Shown here piece by piece: positions 34,170 through 43,081 of a stretch of 64,000 bases of DNA; the first letter of the stretch is position 1, and the number at the start of each line of letters is the position of its first letter. This DNA comes from Kibdelosporangium banguiense. Its GTDB lineage: Bacteria; Actinomycetota; Actinomycetes; Mycobacteriales; Pseudonocardiaceae. The stretch is taken from the NCBI RefSeq assembly GCF_017876405.1, contig NZ_JAGINW010000001.1, positions 10,367,203 to 10,431,202 of the forward strand, in the 5' to 3' direction. Below the pieces are notes generated by a model that saw only the letters and a program-made list of their open reading frames with translations, ran no database searches and was not told the DNA's origin. A program made the position numbers and the translations under genes.

Positions 34170-37100
34170 CGAGGACTCCGGGACCAAGGCGGATCTTGCC
34201 TCGTCCAGCTGGCGTAACAACCGATCCGACTGCTTGGCACCGATCCCGGCCAGCAGACAGCGCGCCTGTTCGAGGTCGGCCTTCATCAGTTCGTTCTCGC
34301 CCGCGTCATCGTGCACTTCCGACAGCAGGATCAACGCCTTCGCCTGCCACAACAGCATTCCGAGTTCTTCGAACAGCCACATGGCCTGCTCGATGTGCTT
34401 TCCGGCGGTGGCGTAGTCGGCTCTGGCGATGGCTATGTCGCCCAGCATGTGCCGCGCCTGCCCCACAAGGATCCGGTCACCGACCCCTTCGGCGACAGAC
34501 AAAGCGTGCGCCAGGGTGGCCTCGGCACTGTCCATCCGGCCTTCTCTTCGCCGCACGACTCCAAGTCCATACAGGGCATGCGCCTCGCCGACGCGGTTTC
34601 CGATCTCCCTTGCGGTACGCAGCACGTCGTTCAACGCACGGCGGGCCAACCCCAGTTGTCCGGTGGCCAGGTACAGCTCGGACAGGCTCGTCTGCACATG
34701 TGTCACGCCGCGTTCGTAACCGGCCTGGCCGCACAACGCCAGGGCGCCGGACAGCATCCGGTCCGCCTCGTCGAACTCGCCCTCGTCGACACGGAACTTG
34801 GCCATGGAAGTCAGGATGTGCACCTCTCCGATGAGGTCACCGACGGCGCGCATCTTGACCAGAGCCGAGTTGTATCTGGCCAGCATCGTGCCGAACCTCG
34901 CCCATGTGCTGTCGATGAACGCCGCGTTGCGCACCACAAGAGCCTGACCGTGCAGGTTGTTCTCCGCCTCGAATATCTCCAGCGCCGAGGTGAACGAGTG
35001 GTCCGCGTCGGCCAAGTGGTTTTGCGTCATGTGCAACGTTCCCAGCGAGTACAGCATCGCCGCGATCCCGACCCGGTTGCCTGCCCGGACAGCGGCGGCG
35101 TGGGCGAGCTCGCTGGTCTCCCGCCAGTCGTCGGTGTACCCCTTGATCTCGAAAAGACTCATCAAGGTCAGCGCGAGATCCCAGCACAGCTCGTCCATGC
35201 CTGCCTCGGCCGCCTGCCGCACCGACGACACCAGCGCGGCTCGCTCGTTGTCCAGCCACTTCATCGGGCAGCCGATCAGGTCGTGGGTGTCCCATTCGGC
35301 CAAGTCCAGCCGCGGCTCGCTGCCGTGCAGGATCGTGTAGTCGCCGCCGAATTCCTTGCGGTGGGCCCGTTCGGCGAGCGCGAGCCGGGCACCGAGCATC
35401 CGCCGCAGCGCGGCGTCGCGTTCCTCGGCCGTCTCGGACTCCGTCAGGCATTCCTGCGCGTAGACCCGGATCAGGTCGTGCACGCTGTAGCGCAGCTGAC
35501 CGTCCTCGCCCACCTTCGTGTCTAGCATCTGCACGTCGACCAAGCGCTCCAGCGCGTCCTCGGCCTGCCGGAGGTCGGTGTTCAGCAACGCGGCCGCGGT
35601 CCAGCCGGGGAAGTCGGGGGCCTTGATCAACGCGCACAGCCGGAAGAGCCGCTGAGCCTGCTCGGGCAGGCTGCGGTAGGTCAACGCGATGCTGGAGCGC
35701 ACCTCCAGCCCGCGATGGCTGAGCTCGTCGAGCCTGCGCACCTCGGACTTCAGCCGACGGGTGAGCTCCGCGATCCGCCACTGCGGCCGGGACGCCAGGC
35801 GCGCACCGGCGATCCGCAGGGCCAGCGGGAGCCCGCCGCAGTACGTCACCAGCTGGGCCGCGGCCTCCGGCTCGGCCTTCAGGCGGGGCCACCCGACGAT
35901 CCGGGCGAGCATCTCCATCGACGTCGCGTCGTCGAAGGTGTCCACGTCGATCCAGTGCGCACCAGGCACACCGGCCAGGCGGGCCCGGCTGGTCACGACG
36001 ACCGCGCAGCGCGGGCTCCCGGGCAGCACCGGCAACACCTGCTCTTCACTGGTCACGTCGTCGAGCACCATCAGCAGCCGCTTGCCAGCGACGCGGCTGC
36101 GGAACATCTCGATTCGCTCAGCGAGGTCGTCGGGCAGGACCGACTCCACGCCGAGGGCCCGCAGGAACCGGGCAAGCAGTGCCGAGGTCGCGTTGCCCCC
36201 GGTCAATCCCCGCAGGTCCGCGTAGATGTGGCCGTCCAGGTACGACTCGGCCAGTTCGTGCGCTGCCCGCAGGGCCAGCGCGGACTTGCCGACCGCACCG
36301 CGCCCGGAGATCGCGATGACCGGGACGGCGTACCGTGCGGCGTCCGTCTGCTCGTCGGTGAGGATGCGTTTGATCTCGGCCAAGTGGTCGTCGCGGCCGA
36401 TGAAGTCGGCGATGCTGCTGGGCAACTGGCGCGGGCAGGCCACGTGTTCGCCGGTGCCGCGCGATCCGGCGTCCGACGGCGAGTCGAGCGACGGGTCGCG
36501 GTTGAGAATGGCCTGTTCCAGACCCCGCAGTTCCTGGTTGGGTTCGATACCCATCTCGTTCGCCAGGACGGCCCGGGCCCGCCGGCACACGTCGAGCGCG
36601 TCGGTCTGGCGCCCGCACCGGTACAGCGCGAGCATCAGGAATCCGTACAGCCGTTCCCGCCACGGGTTCTCGGTGAGCAGCGTGAGGAGTTCGCTGACGA
36701 GCTCTTCGTGCCTGCCCAGTTCCAGATCCAGCCGCAGACGTTCTTCGGTCGCGGTCAGCCGGCCGTCGTCGAGCACCGACGCGGCGCGGGCCACGTGGTC
36801 GCTCTGCACACCGTCCATCGCCGGCCCGCGCCACAGGCTCAGCGCCATACGCAGGGTCGCCGCCGCGTCGGCGGTCCGTCGCTCGGCGATCTGTTGGTGC
36901 GCCGTGGCGACCAGCTTGCTGAACCGCTCGCTGTCGAGGTCGTCGTCGCTCAGGTTGAGCAGGTAGCCCGATGCGTGCGTCTTGATGGCCTCAGGCAGGC
37001 CGCAGTCGGTGAACAGCCTGCGCAGCGCCGAGACGGAACTCTGGATCTGGCCGCGAGCGGTCAGCGGCGGATCGTCGTCCCAGACGGCTTCCATGAGCTG

Positions 37101-37229
37101 AGCGAAGGAGGTCACCCGGTTGACCCGCAGCGCGAGCGCGGCGAGGACAACACGCTCCCGTGGCCCACCGATCTTGACCGACCGGCCGTCCGAGATCAAC
37201 TCGAGCGGACCCAAAATGCGTAACCCCAA
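34161..37229 (-). CDS. AfsR-like SARP with NB-ARC and TPR domains, 1022 aa
   Basis: Winged helix (MGLRILGPLELISDGR, RERVVLAALALRVNRV, IQSSVSALRRLF; residues 1-95), BTAD (about 98-245), NB-ARC ATPase with Walker A GRGAVGKSALA near residue 310 and RLLMVLDDV as Walker B, then a long helical TPR region (about 650-1010) with repeats such as NHLADADHSFTSALEIFEAE and YATAGKHIEQAMWLFEELG. AfsR-type regulators sense nucleotide or signal state and activate antibiotic genes. The start is followed by an 863-bp regulatory gap shared with the GT39-type gene. Confidence 0.92.
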   Translation of the reverse strand: MGLRILGPLELISDGRSVKIGGPRERVVLAALALRVNRVTSFAQLMEAVWDDDPPLTARGQIQSSVSALRRLFTDCGLPEAIKTHASGYLLNLSDDDLDSERFSKLVATAHQQIAERRTADAAATLRMALSLWRGPAMDGVQSDHVARAASVLDDGRLTATEERLRLDLELGRHEELVSELLTLLTENPWRERLYGFLMLALYRCGRQTDALDVCRRARAVLANEMGIEPNQELRGLEQAILNRDPSLDSPSDAGSRGTGEHVACPRQLPSSIADFIGRDDHLAEIKRILTDEQTDAARYAVPVIAISGRGAVGKSALALRAAHELAESYLDGHIYADLRGLTGGNATSALLARFLRALGVESVLPDDLAERIEMFRSRVAGKRLLMVLDDVTSEEQVLPVLPGSPRCAVVVTSRARLAGVPGAHWIDVDTFDDATSMEMLARIVGWPRLKAEPEAAAQLVTYCGGLPLALRIAGARLASRPQWRIAELTRRLKSEVRRLDELSHRGLEVRSSIALTYRSLPEQAQRLFRLCALIKAPDFPGWTAAALLNTDLRQAEDALERLVDVQMLDTKVGEDGQLRYSVHDLIRVYAQECLTESETAEERDAALRRMLGARLALAERAHRKEFGGDYTILHGSEPRLDLAEWDTHDLIGCPMKWLDNERAALVSSVRQAAEAGMDELCWDLALTLMSLFEIKGYTDDWRETSELAHAAAVRAGNRVGIAAMLYSLGTLHMTQNHLADADHSFTSALEIFEAENNLHGQALVVRNAAFIDSTWARFGTMLARYNSALVKMRAVGDLIGEVHILTSMAKFRVDEGEFDEADRMLSGALALCGQAGYERGVTHVQTSLSELYLATGQLGLARRALNDVLRTAREIGNRVGEAHALYGLGVVRRREGRMDSAEATLAHALSVAEGVGDRILVGQARHMLGDIAIARADYATAGKHIEQAMWLFEELGMLLWQAKALILLSEVHDDAGENELMKADLEQARCLLAGIGAKQSDRLLRQLDEARSALVPESSRG

Positions 37230-38092
37230 AGCGACCCCTTAACGATGCCGTGTGATGCGCCGAGACTTCGACTCGTCCCCAGTACCCCCATCGCACGCAT
37301 CTGACGAGCGCGCCCTCTTATCCGTTGCGTGTTGTGTCAAGTCCCCGCGGCCGAGGGGCACGCGGCGCCCATCCGTCGCAACCGCCGCTGCCAAAGGCCC
37401 CGGCCGAGCGGTCCACCTGGCGGCGGGCATTCGGTAACGAGGACGAGCAGCACTGGCTCCACCCCCTCTCCCCCGGCAAAGAGTCTCATCGCTGTTCTTT
37501 CGCCCCAGACCCCAGTAGTTTCCCCATGCGTGGCGCATAGTCTCACGCCTCGCGACCCCGCCCATAGCGTTTCGGAAAAATCCCCCGTAACAAGTCGGGC
37601 AATAGCCGAAGGTTTTTCCGGGGTATCGGCGGTGAACTGCCCATTCGGACGGGCCGCGCGCTGAACATCCGTCACGGACCATCATCGGATTGCCGGTTCA
37701 GCGGGACATCCGGACTGGGACAGCCGGACCATCGGCACCGTCCTTTTGGGGCAGGCGGCCCGTGCCAAGTGAGCTGGGGCGGACTCGTGGCGCGGCGCCC
37801 GGTGGCCATACCAGGCATGTTCGCGGTGGCCGTGTCTCGCTGGCAAGACAATCCATGCGAAGTCAATTGCGTGGCACACGTATCAACCGCTCGCTGCACG
37901 GAGCGGTCAATCCACTTGCATCGACGTTATCTTTCCCGCGGCGAAGGAATTGATCCCGTGATCGCCGGAACACGTAACGTTCTCGGATTGCAGGATCATG
38001 CACGTTTGCGCAGCATCCGCAATCCATCCGGACTTCTCCGAGCATTCCCAGCAGCCGCACGACTCACCGGGTCAGGTGGAGGTACTCGTAAA
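37230..38092. other. 863-bp divergent intergenic region
   Basis: It separates the AfsR-like gene from the membrane glycosyltransferase. It holds palindrome site 5 (37834-37849), an 8-bp inverted repeat CGGAAAAA / TTTTTCCG at 37573-37580 and 37613-37620, and a half-site CAGCGGGAC near 37700. Open frames here show no coding character. Confidence 0.6.
37834..37849. promoter_or_regulatory. Cluster palindrome, site 5
   Basis: GTCTCGC-TG-GCAAGAC, one mismatch between arms, flanked by T and A that extend the dyad (37833-37850). Orientation as site 4. It lies 243 bp upstream of ATG 38093 and 108 bp upstream of an in-frame GTG at 37958. Confidence 0.55.
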
Positions 38093-39676
38093 ATGAGCGT
38101 TGTCGAATCCCCGCGACAGGTGCCGCCGGAGGCCGGCCGCGCGCTCGCGCCACTGGCGTGGAAGCCGCTGTCGCTCATCGCCGCGGCGATCGCGGTGCCA
38201 CTGTTGCTGTTGCTCGGGCGATACGGCTACGACGGTGACGAGCTGTACTTCATCGCGGCAGGGCGCCACCTGGACTGGGGGTACGCAGACCAGCCGCCGC
38301 TGGTGCCGTTGGTGGCGTGGCTGATGGACAGCCTGTTCCCAGGCTCGGTGTACGCGCTGCGACTGCCGTCCCTGCTGGCCATCTTGGTGGGTGTCTTCCT
38401 CACGGCCCAAGTGGCCAGGGAGATGCGCGGGGGACGCCAGGCGCAGGTCGTCGCCGCCGCCGCGTACGCGATCGCCTTCGCACCGTTCGGCAACCTGCTG
38501 CAGACCGACTCCTTCAACGCGATCCTCTGGCTGATGATCATCTGGCAGGTGATCCGCTGGGTGCGGCTGCGGCAGGACGGCGTCACCGGCCGGGCGGCGC
38601 ATATGCCGCTGCTCTGGGCGGGCGTGACGACGGCGGTGGCGCTGCAGACGAAGTACCTGGTGCCGGTCCTCTGGGTGGCGATCGCGATCGGCGTGTTGCT
38701 CTCGGGACCACGCGACATGCTGCGCCGCCCGCTGTTGTGGGCAGGCGCCGGTATCGCCGTGGTGACCGCGCTGCCGGGGTTGATCTGGCAGGCGGCCAAC
38801 GAGTGGCCGCAGCTCAAGCACGCGAGGATGGTCGGCGAGCAGAACGATCAGTTGCTCGGCGGCAGGGCAGGGTTCCTGCCCAACATGCTGCTGATGGCGG
38901 GCATCGCCGTCGGGCTCGTGCTGTTCTGTTACGGCACATGGAAACTGCTGCGCTCGCCGCACCTGCGGGACTACCGCTTCTTCGGCTGGGCCACGCTGGC
39001 CATGATCGTCGTCTTCATGATCGTCAACGGCCGGTTCACCTACATGGCGGCGATCTTCCCGGCGGTCTTCGCCGCGGCGGCCGTGCAGATGCAACTGGGC
39101 GAGCCCGCCCGGTGGTGGCGCTGGACGGTCAGCTGGCCGGTGTTCGTGCTGTCCGCGCTGCTGACGGTGCCGTCGTTGGCACTGCTGCCACGGTCGTTGG
39201 TCGAGCAGACCAACGCGAAGATCTCGGCGGGACAGCAGATCAGCGAGGACAACCTGGAGGACCAGCTGGCGGTCGGCTGGACCGACTGGGCACAGCAGGT
39301 CACATGGCCGGTGCTGGCTGATTCGGTGGCCGCCACATATCGCGCGCTGCCCGAGGAAACCCGGCGCGACACCGTCATCGTCACGACGGAGTACACCAGT
39401 GCTGCGGCGTTGGAGGTCCTCGGCCCTGAGCGCGGCCTGCCCAAGCGGGTTTACAGCTTCTCGGTCGGATACGGCTACATGGGCACCCCACCCGCGGACG
39501 CCCGCACCTTCTTGTTCGTCGGCTGGAACGACAACATGGACAAGCTCTTCGGCAACGTGCAGCGGCTCGGTGTCGTGCAGGGCAACGCCGGCGCGCTGAC
39601 CGGCCAGCCCCTGGTCCTCTGCAAGGACCCGCACGAGTCGTTGGCCAAGCTTTGGCCTCAGATGCGCTACCCGTAA
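38093..39676 (+). CDS. Membrane glycosyltransferase, GT39/PMT_2 (ArnT-like) family
   Basis: 527 residues from ATG 38093 (GGTGGAGG 10 nt upstream); GTG 37958 is an in-frame alternative with AAGGAAT in front. After the first helix comes YGYDGDELYFIAAGRHLDWGYADQPPL, with the Asp-Glu pair of the GT-C first outer loop. Then about ten membrane helices and a C-terminal extracytoplasmic domain. Such enzymes use polyprenyl-phosphate sugars on the outer face of the membrane. In this cluster it could add a final sugar outside the cell, modify a surface target for self-protection, or be unrelated. A cluster palindrome upstream ties it to the pathway. Confidence 0.85.
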   Translation: MSVVESPRQVPPEAGRALAPLAWKPLSLIAAAIAVPLLLLLGRYGYDGDELYFIAAGRHLDWGYADQPPLVPLVAWLMDSLFPGSVYALRLPSLLAILVGVFLTAQVAREMRGGRQAQVVAAAAYAIAFAPFGNLLQTDSFNAILWLMIIWQVIRWVRLRQDGVTGRAAHMPLLWAGVTTAVALQTKYLVPVLWVAIAIGVLLSGPRDMLRRPLLWAGAGIAVVTALPGLIWQAANEWPQLKHARMVGEQNDQLLGGRAGFLPNMLLMAGIAVGLVLFCYGTWKLLRSPHLRDYRFFGWATLAMIVVFMIVNGRFTYMAAIFPAVFAAAAVQMQLGEPARWWRWTVSWPVFVLSALLTVPSLALLPRSLVEQTNAKISAGQQISEDNLEDQLAVGWTDWAQQVTWPVLADSVAATYRALPEETRRDTVIVTTEYTSAAALEVLGPERGLPKRVYSFSVGYGYMGTPPADARTFLFVGWNDNMDKLFGNVQRLGVVQGNAGALTGQPLVLCKDPHESLAKLWPQMRYP

Positions 39677-39713
39677 GCGTTTCCGACCGCCGACCCCGAG
39701 AGGCTTGTCGTTG

Positions 39714-40661
39714 TCAACCCACGGATGTCGCGTCGGTCGCCTTGACACGGCGGTGCAGCCAGACCAAACCCGCGGCCAGGAGCAAGGCGCCGATGGAGAG
39801 GTCGTAGCGGCCGCCGAGTCCGGCGTAGGCATTGAGCCCGATGAAGAAAGCGATGATCCCCGTGACCACCCAGAGCGAGTCGTGTCCGAATGGCCCCGTT
39901 GTGATCCAGCGCCAGACGGCCAGGGCACCGACCACGAGCGGTATCAGGGTGACGACGAGTCCAACCGGCCACGGCATGCCCATCGCCGGGACCGCATAGA
40001 CAAGGGTGAAGTGCGTGCCCGCACAGACGAGGGCCACAAGGGCGAGCAAGCGTGGTCGTGGGCGAGCCGGTGGCGTGCGATTCAGAGGCGGCAGACGCCG
40101 GGTGTAGAACGCCGCCACCACGAGCAGGACACCGATCCCGATCGCCACGAACACCGGACCGCGCGGCGGCCGCACGTAGGTCTCAGTGGTGAGAAACAGG
40201 ACCGTCAGCATCGCGATCGCGGGGACGACCAGGCCGCGGGCGGGGATCCAGGAGCGGTCGCGATAGTCTGGGAACAGCCAGGTGACGATGAGGATCGACG
40301 AGCAGATGCTCACCGCGGTGTGGAAGGCCGTGAGGTGCGTGGCGAGCAACAGGTTCGTGTCCCAGACCTCGGAGTACGCGCCGACCCCGGTGTCGCGGGC
40401 GTAGGCCGGATCGAACCAGTACCGGTCGACCAGCGCCTCTTCGTACACGGCGTACGCCATGCCGAGCAGAATCAGCCCGGGCAGACCGAGCCCCCACCGG
40501 CGCGCCACCTCCCGGCACAGCAGGGCCCCGCTGCCGTAGAGCGCCGCGAACATCGCGTACTTCCACGGCACCAGCAGGTTGAGCGGAGAAGTAGCAGTCG
40601 ACAGCACCTCCCCGAGATATGGTGCCAGCAGTAACAGTGCGATCACAGGGCGCCAGACCAT
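39714..40661 (-). CDS. Polytopic membrane protein of unknown function, 315 aa
   Basis: The start at the ATG 40661-40659 (MVWRPVIALLLLAPYLGEV) puts a membrane helix at the N-terminus; about nine to ten helices follow, with conserved-looking charged residues in GMAYAVYEEALVDRYWFDP and an HLTAFHTAVSICSSI helix. It converges on the GT39-type gene with a 37-bp gap. No family recognised. It may be the last gene of the cluster or the first of the flanking region. Confidence 0.7.
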   Translation of the reverse strand: MVWRPVIALLLLAPYLGEVLSTATSPLNLLVPWKYAMFAALYGSGALLCREVARRWGLGLPGLILLGMAYAVYEEALVDRYWFDPAYARDTGVGAYSEVWDTNLLLATHLTAFHTAVSICSSILIVTWLFPDYRDRSWIPARGLVVPAIAMLTVLFLTTETYVRPPRGPVFVAIGIGVLLVVAAFYTRRLPPLNRTPPARPRPRLLALVALVCAGTHFTLVYAVPAMGMPWPVGLVVTLIPLVVGALAVWRWITTGPFGHDSLWVVTGIIAFFIGLNAYAGLGGRYDLSIGALLLAAGLVWLHRRVKATDATSVG

Positions 40662-40889
40662 GCACTGATCTTTCCCCGATCCGCCGATCGCCAACCACCG
40701 TCTTAGGTAGCCGTACGTACAACTAAAGTCGCAGACAGTCCAGGCCGCACCCACGGGCTTGTTTCATATGCGGTCTATTCACATGAATTCGTCGAGCGCA
40801 CACGGGCGCCGTGGTACGTTGAAATTCAACGGGCCGATATTCCTCGTTCATTTCTTTATGTCAACCCCATTGAGGTGATCTCACCTACT

Positions 40890-41163
40890 TCAGGTGAGTC
40901 GGCCGTGTTCGAAATGGGTGAGAACGAGTGCGGCTTTGACGATGTCGCCGATCTTGCGGGGGCTGGCGGTGATGTGGTGGAGGGTGCGCCAGCGGCCGGT
41001 GAGTAGCGCGAAGCCGCGTTCACCCAGGCAGCGCAGTCCGCGTAGGAGCGCGTTGTAGGTGCGGCTGTCCGCGTCGAGTACTTGGTCACCGGCAGGTTGT
41101 TTGAGTGGGGTGTGCACGCCGATGCCCGCGCCTTCGTAGCCTGCAGTGCCGGATGGCAACACA
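40890..41163 (-). pseudogene. 3' remnant of an IS5-family (DDE_4) transposase
   Basis: Only the C-terminal part is left: GYEGAGIGVHTPLKQP, NALLRGLRCLGERGFALL, HHITASPRKIGDIVKAALVLTHFE, then a stop. The GERGFALL block contains the last catalytic Glu. The N-terminal two thirds, with both Asp residues, are missing. It is a different subgroup from the intact IS5 element at 57 kb. It marks the start of the accessory DNA. Confidence 0.75.
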
Positions 41164-41245
41164 GCACCGTGTCCTGGTGATGTGCCCACTACGGGCAGCT
41201 TCATGGGACACTCGTAGCAGACCAGACGCAGGAAGGGGGCAGACC

Positions 41246-41851
41246 GTGAGCACCGCCCTGGCTGAACACACCGGCCTCTGGACCATCGCGGATGTAGAGG
41301 AAATCCAGGACCAGGGGGCCCACAACCGTTATGAACTGCTTGCCCCTGGTGTACTCACGGTGAGCGCAGCGCCGGAACCGCTGCACCAGCGCGCATCGCG
41401 GCGGTTGGCAAACCTCCTGGAATCAGCGGCGGCCGCCGCCGGCGTGGCGAACGTGGAGATCCTGGAGGCTGTGAACGTCGTCATCCCGACCAGGCCTGCT
41501 CGACTACCGGATCGTCTGTGTGTACCAGATATCGCCATCGTTGACCGACAGATAGCTGACGAGGACACAACGAAATTCCCGCCAGGGTCCGTCCTGGCTG
41601 TCGTGGAGATCGTCAGCCCGTCCACCCACATCAACGACCGCGTGGTGAAACCAGACCTGTACGCGGCCGCGAAAGTGCCGTTGTACTTCCGCCTGGAACT
41701 GGAGGGAACCGCCCCGGAGTTGTTGGTATTCGAACTGCACCACACCGGCAATCACGTCCACCTGGGGACCGCCCCGGCCGGCACCCGCACAACGATTACC
41801 CGACCCTTCGCTTTCGAGATCGACCCGGCAAACCTGGTCGCCCGGCCGTAG
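41246..41851 (+). CDS. Uma2-family (DUF820) PD-(D/E)XK nuclease-like protein, 201 aa
   Basis: GTG start behind GGAAGGGGG. Typical Uma2 elements: NRYELLAPGVLTVSAAP, LCVPDIAIVDRQ (catalytic Asp), LAVVEIVSPSTHINDRVVKPDLYAAAKVPLYFRLE (Glu and Lys of the restriction-like core). These proteins are abundant in actinomycetes and cyanobacteria near mobile DNA; their substrate is unknown. It is immediately followed by the 224-bp MITE-like element. Confidence 0.85.
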   Translation: MSTALAEHTGLWTIADVEEIQDQGAHNRYELLAPGVLTVSAAPEPLHQRASRRLANLLESAAAAAGVANVEILEAVNVVIPTRPARLPDRLCVPDIAIVDRQIADEDTTKFPPGSVLAVVEIVSPSTHINDRVVKPDLYAAAKVPLYFRLELEGTAPELLVFELHHTGNHVHLGTAPAGTRTTITRPFAFEIDPANLVARP

Positions 41852-41860
41852 CCCTATCCG

Positions 41861-42084
41861 GTACCGCTCGAAAAGTCATCACTGCACGTCAAACCACATG
41901 TCGGTCTTCATTGACAACGCTACCAACGACCAGGTACGCGGCGGCGCAATACCAACGAGACCACGCGTGCGCGGATCCGCCGGTGATCGGTCAGGGCTCA
42001 CAGACTGCTCCGCACCAGGACCCTCAGGGCCTGACCAAGGCACAGTTACGCGCTTGACGTGCAGCGATGACTTTCGAGCGGTAC
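41861..42084. mobile_element. 224-bp MITE-like element
   Basis: Terminal inverted repeats GTACCGCTCGAAAAGTCATC... (41861-41892) and its complement (42054-42084) match over about 31 bp with one mismatch and one 1-nt gap. The interior has no coding frame. A third copy of the end sequence is at 50282-50314, and a diverged copy (GTGCCGCTCGAAAAAGTCGTC) precedes the transposase at 46.8 kb, which may be the family that mobilised it. Confidence 0.7.
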
Positions 42085-42223
42085 AGGTCCGGGCGCGAGT
42101 GGTCGGTCAACGTCCCGCAGGTCAGCGTCTTGGGCGGACTTTCCGGCCCGCTGCAGGCGTCGAGGGCGCGGCGGATGCGGCGTTGACCGGCTCGATGGCG
42201 TTGTCCCGCAACCGGATTGCCGG

Positions 42224-43081
42224 TCAGGGTTTGCGGCCGACACCGCCGAGGATCAGGTGCTCGACGAGCGAGAGTTTCCGGACCGGGGGTCCGGCTGGCC
42301 ACCATTGGTCCAGCTCGACCAGGCCGGGCTCCAGCAGCTCCAGGCCGTCGAAGAACGACAGGATTTCCTCGCGGGTGCGGTAGCGGCCGGTGCCCATGCT
42401 CGAGGTCCGCCAGCGACGCTCAAGTTCGTGGGCGAGCGCGGAGCCTTCGCTGCCGTCCGCTGGGTCCCACCAGTGGGTCAGCGCGATGTACGAGCCGGAC
42501 GGCAGCGTGTCGATGTAGTGGCGCATGATCCCGGCGGGATTCGCTTCATCGTCCACGTGGTGGAGGGTGGCGCACTGGATCAGCGCCATCGGGCGGTCGA
42601 ACTCCAGGGCGCGGGTCACCGTGGGGTGCGCCAGGAGCACGGCCGGGTCGGTCAGGTCGGCGGTGACGAAGTGGGTGCGGTCGTTCTCCTCCAGCAAGGC
42701 GCGGCCGTAGGCGTTCACGGCCGGGTCGTTGTCCACGTAGACCACCACCGCGTGCGGAGTGAAGCGTTGCGCTGTCTGATGAGTGTTCTCCACCGTGGGC
42801 AGCCCGGCGCCGAGATCGAGGTACTGGTCGATCCCCACGTACGCGGACAGGTAGCTGATCGTGCGGTTCAGCCAGCGCCGGTTCGCCTTGGCGACCTCCG
42901 CACACTGCGGGGCGATCTCGATGATCGCGTCGTAGACGACCCGGTCGGACGCGAAGTTGTCCTTGCCGCCGAGGAACGCGTCGTACACCCGGGCGATGCT
43001 GGCCCTGCTGGTGTCGACCTCCGGCGGCTGCCCGGTGCCCTCTCCCCGGTGCACCGCGGGCAAACCGGTGGGATCCGCCAT
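42224..43081 (-). CDS. DUF574 SAM-dependent methyltransferase-like protein, 285 aa
   Basis: Start at the ATG of MADPTGLPAVH (43081); eight upstream in-frame codons are possible. Family features: SIARVYDAFLGGKDNFASDR, YLDLGAGLPTVENTHQ (SAM-binding Gly motif), VVYVDNDPAVNAYGRALLE, LTHWWDP. These proteins are numerous in Streptomyces and Pseudonocardiaceae, often near roadblock/DUF742 genes as here, but their substrate is unknown. No sign of involvement in sugar methylation. Confidence 0.9.
   Translation of the reverse strand: MADPTGLPAVHRGEGTGQPPEVDTSRASIARVYDAFLGGKDNFASDRVVYDAIIEIAPQCAEVAKANRRWLNRTISYLSAYVGIDQYLDLGAGLPTVENTHQTAQRFTPHAVVVYVDNDPAVNAYGRALLEENDRTHFVTADLTDPAVLLAHPTVTRALEFDRPMALIQCATLHHVDDEANPAGIMRHYIDTLPSGSYIALTHWWDPADGSEGSALAHELERRWRTSSMGTGRYRTREEILSFFDGLELLEPGLVELDQWWPAGPPVRKLSLVEHLILGGVGRKP

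Noticed and set aside
37692..37707. Possible palindrome copy near 37.7 kb
   Set aside because: Right arm GCGGGAC is perfect but the left arm matches poorly; treated as a half-site.
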